A stretch of DNA of 6,716 nucleotides. Source: Ilumatobacteraceae bacterium (lineage in GTDB: Bacteria; Actinomycetota; Acidimicrobiia; Acidimicrobiales; Ilumatobacteraceae). The notes under the pieces are model-generated. The model was not told where the DNA came from. It saw only the letters and a list, made by a program, of their open reading frames with translations, and made no database searches. Every line of letters begins with the position of its first letter. Positions within the stretch are counted from its first letter, which is position 1. Positions 1 to 6,642 of this stretch are shown piece by piece. The stretch lies in contig JALRJT010000136.1 in the NCBI GenBank assembly GCA_023254985.1, forward strand, positions 1 to 6,716, read 5' to 3'. A program made the translations under genes and the position numbers.

Positions 1-1
1 C

Positions 2-952
2 TTCGACACCACCCTCGTCGATCGTGAATTTGGCGCGACGTCGTATGCCCTCCACTACATCGTCGCTCGCCCATCGAACATTCTGCGCGCGTGTAAGGAC
101 GACCAGATCGCCGAATACCTGATCCCGACGATTACCGGCGAACGCGTGGATTGCCTGGCGATGTCCGAGCCCGACGCCGGCTCTGACGTGCGCGGCATGA
201 AGTGCACTGCTGTCAAGGACGGATCCGACTGGGTGATCAACGGCACCAAGCACTTCATCTCGCATGCGGATCTCGCCGACTACGTGATTCTCTTCGCCGC
301 CACCGCTGAGGAACAGACCTCGAAAGGCCCGAAGAAGAAGATCACGGGCTTCCTCGTCGACTTCGACACCCCGGGCTGCGAGAAGGTCGCGGGATACAAC
401 TGTGTGTCGAACTCGGGTTATCACAACATGATCATCAACTTCGACAACTGTCGCGTGCCTGAGAGCAAGGTGCTCGGCGAGGTACACGGCGGATTCGACG
501 TCGCCAATGAGTGGCTCGGCTCGACCCGCCTGCAGGTGGCAGCAGTCTGCGTCGGTCGCGCACGTCGCGCGTTGAACCTGTCGGTCGAGTGGGCCGCCAC
601 GCGCGAGCAGTTCGGCCAGCAGATCGGCAAGTTCCAGGGTGTGTCGTTCAAGCTCGCCGACATGCAGACCCGGCTCGATGCGGCTGAGCTCCTCACGTTG
701 CGCGCCGCATGGAACGACGCCAACGGCAATTTCGATGACTCCGAGATGGCGATGGCCAAGGTGTTCGCAAGCGAGATGTGCCAGTACGTCACCGACGAGG
801 CGATCCAAATCTTCGGCGGAATGGGACTCATGGACGAGTTGCCTCTGGAGCGCATGTGGCGCGACACCCGCGTCGACCGCATCTGGGACGGCACGAGCGA
901 GATCCAGCGCCACATCATCTCCCGTCAGTTGCTGCGCAAGTACGGCGGCTGA
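2..952 (+). CDS. Acyl-CoA dehydrogenase, 5'-truncated by the window edge
   Basis: FAD-dependent acyl-CoA dehydrogenase, which should introduce an alpha,beta double bond into an acyl-CoA and pass electrons to ETF; cytoplasmic. The frame is open from base 2, giving 316 visible residues. The family usually has about 380-400, so roughly 70-80 N-terminal residues lie outside. Visible are the first family signature LAMSEPDAGSD (155-187), the middle beta-domain, the FAD/dimer segment REQFGQQIGKFQ (602-637), FGGMG (812-826), and the C-terminal block RVDRIWDGTSEIQR. The position that is Glu in IVD-type enzymes (helix G) is Thr here (524-526), as in MCAD. The usual C-terminal catalytic Glu of the YEGT motif is Asp (887-889). 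The layout resembles CaiA and other short-chain or substituted acyl-CoA dehydrogenases. The next gene begins 2 bp after the TGA, so it is co-transcribed with the CoA ligase and CaiD-like hydratase. The family call is very secure; the substrate is inferred only from context. Confidence 0.95.
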   Translation, partial: FDTTLVDREFGATSYALHYIVARPSNILRACKDDQIAEYLIPTITGERVDCLAMSEPDAGSDVRGMKCTAVKDGSDWVINGTKHFISHADLADYVILFAATAEEQTSKGPKKKITGFLVDFDTPGCEKVAGYNCVSNSGYHNMIINFDNCRVPESKVLGEVHGGFDVANEWLGSTRLQVAAVCVGRARRALNLSVEWAATREQFGQQIGKFQGVSFKLADMQTRLDAAELLTLRAAWNDANGNFDDSEMAMAKVFASEMCQYVTDEAIQIFGGMGLMDELPLERMWRDTRVDRIWDGTSEIQRHIISRQLLRKYGG

Positions 953-954
953 TC

Positions 955-2964
955 TTGGTTGACCTCGCACGACTCCTGAATCCGCGCAGCGTCGCGGTGA
1001 TCGGTGGCGCACCCGCCGCCGCCGTCGTGCGACAGTGCCAGAAGCTCGGCTACACGGGCGAGATCTGGCCGGTGCATCCCAAGAAGTCCGACATGCATGG
1101 TGTCGCATGCTTCCCCACCATCGCCGACCTGCCAGGCGTACCGGACGCAGCATTCATCGCCGTCAATCGACACCTGACGATCGATGCCGTGGAGCAACTC
1201 TCTGCGCTCGGTGCTGGAGGTGCCGTGTGTTATGCATCGGGCTTCTCCGAATCCGGCGAGGTCGCGCTGCAGGAGCGTCTCGTCGAAGTTGCTGGGCCGA
1301 TGGCACTCCTCGGGCCGAACTGCTACGGATACGTCAATGCACTCGACGGTGTCGCACTGTGGCCCGACGAACATGGCTGCTCACGCGTCGATCGCGGCGT
1401 GGGAATCATCTCCCAGAGTGGCAACGTCGGCCTCAACCTCACACTCCAACAACGCGGTCTGAAGATGGCCTACATGGTGACCGTCGGCAACCAGGCTGGT
1501 GGTGGAGTCGAGGATGCACTTGACTCATTCGTTGCCGACGACCGCGTGACGGCGATCGGGCTGTTCATCGAGGCCATTCGCGATCCGCGCCAATTCGCCC
1601 AGATTGCGGTAACAGCAGCGAAGAAAGGCAAGCGCATCGTCGCGCTGCAGACCGGCAAGAGCGAGGCCGGTGCGCTGATCGCCGCGTCGCACACCGCGTC
1701 GCTCGCCGGCAATCGCGCGGCATATGCGGCACTGTTCGCCCGTTGCGGTGTCGCCACCGTGGAGACCCCAACGGAACTCGTAGAAACCCTCAAGTTGCTC
1801 GACCACGGTGGTGTGCTCTCGGGATACAAGATGGCATCGCTCTCCTGCTCCGGCGGAGAAGCCTCACTCGTGGCAGACCTCTCCGAGACGACCTCGCTCA
1901 CATTCTCTCCGTTCCCCGCCGAGCAGCGTTCACGCATCGAAGCGACGCTCACCGAACTCGTCTCGGTGGCGAATCCCTTCGACTACCACACGTTCATGTG
2001 GGGAGATCGCGAGGCGATGGCAAACACCTTCGGCGCGACGATGGATGGCCCACACGACGCAACGATGCTCGTCCTCGATGCGCCGCCGAGTCCGGATCAG
2101 GACTCGAGTAGCTGGATCGTCGCAGCAGACGCCTTCGCCGATGCCGCTCACGCGACCGGTCGTCGCGGCGTGGTCGTGGCGACCATGCCCGAGTGCCTTG
2201 CCCCCGAGGTGCGTGGGGCGATCTCTTCGCGCGGCATCGCCCCGCTACAAGGACTCCGTGAGTCGCTCATCGCACTCGATCGCGCCGCTTGGCTCGGCGC
2301 GCACACGCCGCAGGGCGAACCCTCTTCGGTCACCGTCCCTGGCGCGACGACACTCGTCGATGAACAACGAGCAAAGTCAATGCTTTCCGATCTCGGTGTG
2401 CGCGTACCAAAGGGTGTGCGCGCGAGTCGTGCGCAACTCGAAACAGCGGCATCACAGGTTGGATATCCCGTCACGCTGAAGGGACTCGGTCTTGCGCACA
2501 AGAGTGAATCGGGTGCCGTCGCGATCGGCCTCTCCGATGCACCGGCACTACGCAGTGCACTCGAGGCGATGCCGGCATCGATCACCGAGTTCCTCGTGGA
2601 AGAAACGGTGACAGGAATCGTGGCCGAAGTGCTCGTAAGTATCAGGCGCGCCGCACCACTTGGATGGCTCGTCACGATCGGCGCTGGCGGTGTATTGACC
2701 GAGTTGTGGAAGGACACCCAGTCGCTCCTCGCCCCCGCCTCGCGAACAGACATCGAAGATGCGATTGCTCGCCTGCGCATCGCTCCGATCCTTGCCGGCT
2801 ATCGCGGGAAGCCCGCGGGCAACGTCGCAGCCCTGGTCGAGTTCATCGAACGTCTCCAGTCCGTCGTCGTCGGCACCACCATGGTCGAAGTCGAACTCAA
2901 CCCCGTGCTCGTCACGACGAACGATGCCATCGCCGTCGATGCACTACTCATCGAGGAGAACTGA
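955..2964 (+). CDS. Fused ADP-forming acyl-CoA synthetase (acetate--CoA ligase family)
   Basis: NDP-forming acyl-CoA synthetase of the acetyl-CoA synthetase/succinyl-CoA ligase superfamily. It should make an acyl-CoA from acid, CoA and ATP through acyl-phosphate and phosphohistidine steps; cytoplasmic. From the chosen start it has 669 residues, near the usual ~700 of fused alpha-beta forms. In order: a CoA-binding Rossmann domain (about 3-130; LLNPRSVAVIGG near the start, LGPNCYGYVN near 120), a succinyl-CoA-ligase-like domain with GIISQSGNVG (about 150-160), the phosphohistidine motif SHTASLAG with His246, a further CoA-ligase domain, a linker near 455, and a C-terminal ATP-grasp domain (about 466-669) with HKS (His515) and the metal-binding EVELNPVLV (Glu647, Asn649). 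The start is set at TTG 955, because the conserved domain begins a few residues later and no ATG or GTG lies close upstream. There is no clear Shine-Dalgarno, so translation is probably coupled to the dehydrogenase. The glycine loop after VIGG looks shortened. Substrate unknown; the context suggests a carnitine-like or other short acid. Confidence 0.9.
   Translation: MVDLARLLNPRSVAVIGGAPAAAVVRQCQKLGYTGEIWPVHPKKSDMHGVACFPTIADLPGVPDAAFIAVNRHLTIDAVEQLSALGAGGAVCYASGFSESGEVALQERLVEVAGPMALLGPNCYGYVNALDGVALWPDEHGCSRVDRGVGIISQSGNVGLNLTLQQRGLKMAYMVTVGNQAGGGVEDALDSFVADDRVTAIGLFIEAIRDPRQFAQIAVTAAKKGKRIVALQTGKSEAGALIAASHTASLAGNRAAYAALFARCGVATVETPTELVETLKLLDHGGVLSGYKMASLSCSGGEASLVADLSETTSLTFSPFPAEQRSRIEATLTELVSVANPFDYHTFMWGDREAMANTFGATMDGPHDATMLVLDAPPSPDQDSSSWIVAADAFADAAHATGRRGVVVATMPECLAPEVRGAISSRGIAPLQGLRESLIALDRAAWLGAHTPQGEPSSVTVPGATTLVDEQRAKSMLSDLGVRVPKGVRASRAQLETAASQVGYPVTLKGLGLAHKSESGAVAIGLSDAPALRSALEAMPASITEFLVEETVTGIVAEVLVSIRRAAPLGWLVTIGAGGVLTELWKDTQSLLAPASRTDIEDAIARLRIAPILAGYRGKPAGNVAALVEFIERLQSVVVGTTMVEVELNPVLVTTNDAIAVDALLIEEN
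2953..2958 (+). promoter_or_regulatory. Ribosome binding site of the CaiD-like hydratase
   Basis: GAGGAG lies inside the last codons of the CoA ligase gene, 8 nt before the ATG at 2967. It fixes that ATG as the start and rules out the long in-frame upstream extension, which would run through ligase coding sequence. It is the only strong Shine-Dalgarno seen on the plus strand. Confidence 0.8.
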
Positions 2965-2966
2965 CT

Positions 2967-3743
2967 ATGCCCATCACGACGACGACATCGAACGACGGCC
3001 GGGTGCTCGAGATCACCCTCGACCGCCCGAAGGCCAACACGATCGATGCAGCCACGAGCCAGGAACTGAGCCGTATCTACGACGCATTCAACCGAGATGC
3101 GACACAGCGCGTTGCGATCTTCACCTCCGCCGGCGAGAAGTTCTTCTCGGCCGGCTGGGATCTGAACGCGGCCAACGACGGCGAGTCGTTCGACTCCGAC
3201 TACGGCGTCGGCGGATTCGGCGGATTTCCCGAACTGCCCAACCGCAACAAGCCAGTGATCGCAGCCGTCAATGGCATGGCCGTCGGCGGCGGCTTCGAGA
3301 TCGCGATGGCCGCTGACTTCATCGTTGCCGCCGAGCACGCGACGTTCTTCCTGGCAGAGACCAAGGTCGGCGTGATCCCCGACGCCGGCACCATTCGCCT
3401 CCCACGACTCCTGCCACGACAACTGTCGAACGAGATCATCTTCGGTGGCCGTCGCCTGTCCGCCCAGGAGGCGGCATCCTTCGGGATCGTCAACCGCGTC
3501 GTGCCTGCTGCAGAAGTGATGGATTCCGCGCGTGCACTCGCAGCAGAGATCTGTCTGTCCGCACCACTCGCCGTCGCAGCGGTGATGCAACTCAATCGCG
3601 AACTCGAAGGCGTCGACATCCTCGATGCGATGAAGGCGATGCGCACTAACCCCGCCTATCGCGCGGCGATCGATTCAGAAGACGCCAAGGAAGGCCCGGC
3701 GTCGTTTGCGGAGAAGCGTCCGCCCCGCTGGACCGGTCGCTAA
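2967..3743 (+). CDS. caiD: CaiD-like enoyl-CoA hydratase (carnitinyl-CoA dehydratase type)
   Basis: Crotonase-fold hydratase/dehydratase; in E. coli, CaiD interconverts crotonobetainyl-CoA and L-carnitinyl-CoA. The protein has 258 residues, against 261 for CaiD. It matches my recollection of CaiD along its length: ITLDRPKAN (16-24), GEKFFSAGWDL (56-66, oxyanion-hole segment), a GGFGG stretch, KPVIAAVNG (95-103), GGGFE (107-111), AADFIV, and the C-terminal segments SEDA..EGP and FAEKR. Both acid/base positions of true hydratases (Glu144 and Glu164 of rat enoyl-CoA hydratase) are Glu here, Glu111 and Glu131, at the same numbering as in CaiD. It is one residue shorter in the PDAG loop. Two bases separate the ligase stop from its ATG, and a good ribosome binding site precedes it. 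Its TAA overlaps the stop of the convergent hydrolase gene. The crotonase assignment is certain; carnitinyl-CoA specificity is likely but rests on remembered similarity and gene order. A general short-chain enoyl-CoA hydratase is the alternative. Confidence 0.88.
   Translation: MPITTTTSNDGRVLEITLDRPKANTIDAATSQELSRIYDAFNRDATQRVAIFTSAGEKFFSAGWDLNAANDGESFDSDYGVGGFGGFPELPNRNKPVIAAVNGMAVGGGFEIAMAADFIVAAEHATFFLAETKVGVIPDAGTIRLPRLLPRQLSNEIIFGGRRLSAQEAASFGIVNRVVPAAEVMDSARALAAEICLSAPLAVAAVMQLNRELEGVDILDAMKAMRTNPAYRAAIDSEDAKEGPASFAEKRPPRWTGR
3740..3743. other. Tail-to-tail stop codon overlap of two convergent operons
   Basis: The four bases CTAA contain the TAA of the plus-strand hydratase (3741-3743) and, on the other strand, the TAG of the serine hydrolase (3740-3742). 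No intergenic DNA remains for a bidirectional terminator, so any transcription end must lie inside the opposing coding region. Confidence 0.95.
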
Positions 3744-4873
3744 TTCGACTTGCGCGCCTTGACGGCGCATTCGTCCAACACGTCGAGCAATTCGATACCA
3801 CGGCTATCGCGGGGCTCTGGCTGGAACTCCCCGACCGCATAGGAAAAGCTCGTGCGCAGGGACGGCCATGCACCGTGCGTTGAGCCACCTGCGCCAGTGT
3901 GTCCGAATGCGTCTGGCGCCATGCCGAGTCGGGACGGGTTCGGGTTCAACTCAAAGCCCACACCGAAGCGCAGGAGCCGGCCGGACAACTCATCGGCACC
4001 GACCGATCGCTCACGACGCGCAATGGCGATCGTCTCAGGCTTCAACAGTCGCACACCGTCGAGTTCGCCCTCGTTTACGAGCATCGCATACAGCCGTGAC
4101 ATTGCGTATGCGGAAGCGACTCCGCCACCTCCAGGAAGTTCCGCACGGGACATCTCCGGAGTGCCCGCCTTGTCGGTCGGCATCAGCCCATAGACAAAAG
4201 CGAGTCGCGGATCGACGTCCTTGCCCATCAGCGCGGTGTAGTTGTAATCCGAAGCGCGCACGGTCTTGGCGATTCGTGGAATCACCGACTCTGGTGCCCC
4301 GATGTGAAGGTCCAACGACAGCGGGCCCGCGATCTCCTCGCGAACGAACGTGCCGATGCTACGACCATCCGTGCGACGCACGATTTCGCTCGCGATCCAG
4401 CCGTATGTGAGAGCGTGATACGTAGGTAATCCCACCTTCACGAATGGAACCTGCTCTGCGGTGTAGCGGGCCATCAGCACGGGATCGATGATCTCTTCGA
4501 AGGTGAGCGATCGTTCGATGCCTGGCACTCCCGCGACATGTGCGAGCGCATCGCCAACGGTCACGTGACCTTTCCCGCCGGTGGCGAACTCTGGCCACAC
4601 CGAGTCGATCCGGGCCTCGAGGTCCACGAGCCCGCGCTCGACACACATCAACACCGCGACTGCGCAGATGCCTTTCGTGCCGGAGGCGACGACGCACACG
4701 GTGTCGCTCCCCCACGAGGAACCGTCAGACTTCTTTCCGCCCCACAGATCGACGACCTGCCGACCTTTCACCGTGGCGGCAAAGGATGCACCGTGGTGAT
4801 CACCCGCGTGATACTTGTCGAAGACCTTGGCTACGGGCTCGAAGCCAGGGGCAACGAGTCGTTCGCGGCTCAT
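3740..4873 (-). CDS. Serine hydrolase, beta-lactamase/family VIII esterase fold
   Basis: Penicillin-binding-protein-like serine hydrolase, 377 residues, of the kind annotated as beta-lactamase domain protein, carboxylesterase or D-aminopeptidase. The SxxK nucleophile motif is Ser64-Gly-Thr-Lys67, inside VVASGTKG. The second motif is a Tyr-containing segment, TYHALTYGW (Tyr152), in place of the class C YxN. The third is GHTGAGGS (His325-Thr-Gly), in place of KTG. These variants are typical of family VIII esterases. The N-terminus, MSRERLVAPGFEP, has no hydrophobic signal, so it should act in the cytoplasm rather than on the cell wall or as a secreted beta-lactamase. The ATG overlaps the TGA of the ABC ATPase gene (ATGA), and no Shine-Dalgarno precedes it, which points to translational coupling. 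It probably acts on a compound brought in by the importer, cleaving an ester or amide. The exact substrate cannot be read from the sequence. Confidence 0.9.
   Translation of the reverse strand: MSRERLVAPGFEPVAKVFDKYHAGDHHGASFAATVKGRQVVDLWGGKKSDGSSWGSDTVCVVASGTKGICAVAVLMCVERGLVDLEARIDSVWPEFATGGKGHVTVGDALAHVAGVPGIERSLTFEEIIDPVLMARYTAEQVPFVKVGLPTYHALTYGWIASEIVRRTDGRSIGTFVREEIAGPLSLDLHIGAPESVIPRIAKTVRASDYNYTALMGKDVDPRLAFVYGLMPTDKAGTPEMSRAELPGGGGVASAYAMSRLYAMLVNEGELDGVRLLKPETIAIARRERSVGADELSGRLLRFGVGFELNPNPSRLGMAPDAFGHTGAGGSTHGAWPSLRTSFSYAVGEFQPEPRDSRGIELLDVLDECAVKARKSN
4870..4873 (-). promoter_or_regulatory. ATGA stop-start overlap coupling ABC ATPase and hydrolase
   Basis: On the minus strand the TGA of the ATPase gene (4872-4870) shares bases with the ATG of the hydrolase (4873-4871). 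The bases just upstream (CGCTCGATGGC) contain no GGAGG-like site, so hydrolase translation most likely relies on ribosomes terminating at the ATPase gene. Confidence 0.8.
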
Positions 4874-6642
4874 GCCATCGAGCGGGCGATGGACGGCGTA
4901 GCCGTGATGAGGCGACGCGTGTAGTCCTCGTGCGGCGACCCGATGACGGTCTCTGCGGTGCCGAGCTCGACGATTCGGCCCTGTGACATCACCGCGACCT
5001 CGTCGGCGATCGAGCGCACGAGTGGCAGGTTGTGCGTCACGAACAGCATTGCGAGACCGAGACTCTTGCGAAGCTCCCCGAGCAGGTCGACGATTGCGGC
5101 CTGCACGAGCACGTCGAGCGCACTCGTCACTTCGTCACACACCAACACGTCGGGTTTGCTGACGAGAGCACGAGCGATCGCCACGCGCTGACGCTCGCCG
5201 CCCGACAGCTGGTCGGGATACTTGCCCGAATACGACGCGGGCAGGTTGACCTTGTCGAGCACGTCCAGGATCGCCTTGTCGGCTTCCGCCTGCGATGACC
5301 CAGCGATGAGAAGTGGTCGCACGATGAGGTCACCGACGGTGCGACGCGGATTGAGTGAACCATAAGGATTCTGGAACACGTACTGAATGCCGAGTCGCTG
5401 GGCCATCGTGCGCCTGCGCGACGTGATGCCGAGCGGTTCACCCTTGAAGGTGATCTCGCCATCCCACTCACGATGCAGCCCACCGATTGCGCGCGACACG
5501 GTGGTCTTACCTGACCCAGATTCGCCGACGAGTGCGAGGCACTCGCCCTTGCGAATGGTGAGCGTCACGTCGTGCACGACGACGTTGCCCGAATAGGCGG
5601 CATTCACACCCTTCAACTCGACGATCGGGTCACCCTTTGCGGCCGTGCGTGCGCCGAGCGGAACGGCAACCGTGCTCGTCGGCACCGTGCCAACCTTGAT
5701 GCAGCGAGCCGTGTGGCTCTCACCCACCGAGACGACAACAGGAAATGCCGATCGACACTCATCGGTTGCAAGCTCGCAGCGCAACGCAAACGCACATCCC
5801 TGAGGGCGCTTCCCAGGTGACGGCGCCCGGCCAGCAAGACCGACAATCTGACGACCGCCCTCGATGTCTGGTGCTGCAGCGACGAGATGGCGCGTATATG
5901 GATGCGCGGGACTCGTGAAGATCTGACGCACTGGGCCGTGTTCGACGACGCGACCCGCATACATGACCGCGACGTCGTCGGCGAGGTCGGCCACGACGGC
6001 CAAGTCGTGCGTGATGTACAGCGCAGCGACACCGTGTTCACGAGTGAGCGAGCGAATGGTGGCGAGCACGTGCTCCTGGGTCGACACGTCAAGTCCCGTG
6101 GTCGGTTCGTCGAGGACGATCACCGACGGACGACAGGCGAACGCCATGGCAAGACCGACGCGCTGCTGCTGACCACCGGACAACTGGTGCGGATAGCGCT
6201 CGAGATACTCGTCGTCCGTTGGCAGCAAGACTTCCGCCATCATCTCCTTCACGCGGGCCTTACGAGCTTCATCGGAGCCGCCGAAGTCGTGCGCCTCGAG
6301 CACCTCCATGAGCTGCGTGCCGATGCGCAGCGCAGGGTTCAGCGACGACGCGGGGTCCTGCGGCACGTACGAGACGCGCTCGCCACGAATCTTGCGCTTT
6401 CCTTCGTCGTCGAGAGTGAGCACCTCGATACCGCCACATGCGACCGATCCATGGTCGATCTCCACTCCTCGCCGAGCGTGACCGAGGACCGCAAGACCGA
6501 CAGTGGTCTTGCCCGATCCCGACTCGCCCACGAGCCCGAGCACGCGCCCCGGCTCGACCGTGAGCGTGACCTCGTCGACGATGTCGTTGCCAGTCGCCGC
6601 GACGTTCAGTCGCAGGTTGGTGATCGAAAGACCCTTACTCAC
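4870..6642 (-). CDS. Fused double ABC ATPase of a Dpp/Opp-type importer (DppD-DppF fusion)
   Basis: Cytoplasmic ATP-hydrolysing subunit of a peptide/nickel-family ABC importer, with both nucleotide-binding domains in one chain of 590 residues, like GsiA or YejF. First ATPase: Walker A GESGSGKTT (39-47), Q-loop Gln95, signature LSGGQQQR (154-161), Walker B with LDEP (Asp178-Glu179), H-loop His212. It is followed by an oligopeptide-type C-terminal domain (PAHPYTRHLV, about 245-314) with four cysteines (283, 289, 296, 314) like the Fe-S-binding motif of DppD proteins. Second ATPase: Walker A GESGSGKTT (373-381), Q-loop Gln424, signature LSGGERQR (479-486), CDEVTSALD (Asp503-Glu504), H-loop His537, and a short HEDYTRRL tail without the cysteines. 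The start is GTG 6642, with GGAGG 5 nt upstream; an in-frame GTG at 6690 would add 16 residues unlike the family and lacks such a site. It overlaps the upstream permease gene by 8 bp and the hydrolase by 4 bp. Substrates of the family include peptides, glutathione, nickel chelates and other small solutes. Confidence 0.95.
   Translation of the reverse strand: MSKGLSITNLRLNVAATGNDIVDEVTLTVEPGRVLGLVGESGSGKTTVGLAVLGHARRGVEIDHGSVACGGIEVLTLDDEGKRKIRGERVSYVPQDPASSLNPALRIGTQLMEVLEAHDFGGSDEARKARVKEMMAEVLLPTDDEYLERYPHQLSGGQQQRVGLAMAFACRPSVIVLDEPTTGLDVSTQEHVLATIRSLTREHGVAALYITHDLAVVADLADDVAVMYAGRVVEHGPVRQIFTSPAHPYTRHLVAAAPDIEGGRQIVGLAGRAPSPGKRPQGCAFALRCELATDECRSAFPVVVSVGESHTARCIKVGTVPTSTVAVPLGARTAAKGDPIVELKGVNAAYSGNVVVHDVTLTIRKGECLALVGESGSGKTTVSRAIGGLHREWDGEITFKGEPLGITSRRRTMAQRLGIQYVFQNPYGSLNPRRTVGDLIVRPLLIAGSSQAEADKAILDVLDKVNLPASYSGKYPDQLSGGERQRVAIARALVSKPDVLVCDEVTSALDVLVQAAIVDLLGELRKSLGLAMLFVTHNLPLVRSIADEVAVMSQGRIVELGTAETVIGSPHEDYTRRLITATPSIARSMA

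Noticed and set aside
421..918. Minus-strand open frame opposite the acyl-CoA dehydrogenase
   Set aside because: The dehydrogenase motifs on the plus strand fully explain the region; the antisense translation is Ser/Arg-rich and featureless.
2148..2780. Minus-strand open frame of 210 codons opposite the ligase ATP-grasp region
   Set aside because: Ser/Arg/Ala-rich shadow of the plus-strand gene with no domain features.
2664..2966. N-terminal extension of the CaiD-like hydratase
   Set aside because: The extension is an Arg-rich out-of-frame reading of the ligase gene; ATG 2967 has a GAGGAG site and matches the CaiD length.
2799..3590. A 263-codon minus-strand open frame across the ligase end and hydratase
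   Set aside because: It spans the junction of two well-supported genes on the other strand, its translation matches no family I know, and it has no ribosome binding site; a shadow of GC-rich coding sequence.
3868..4410. Plus-strand open frame of 180 codons opposite the hydrolase gene
   Set aside because: Arg/Ser/His-rich shadow; the minus strand carries the hydrolase catalytic and C-terminal motifs here.
3740..4873. Class C beta-lactamase resistance gene
   Set aside because: There is no signal peptide, the YxN and KTG motifs are replaced by Tyr-His-Ala and His-Thr-Gly, and the gene is embedded in an importer operon; an esterase or amidase role is more likely.
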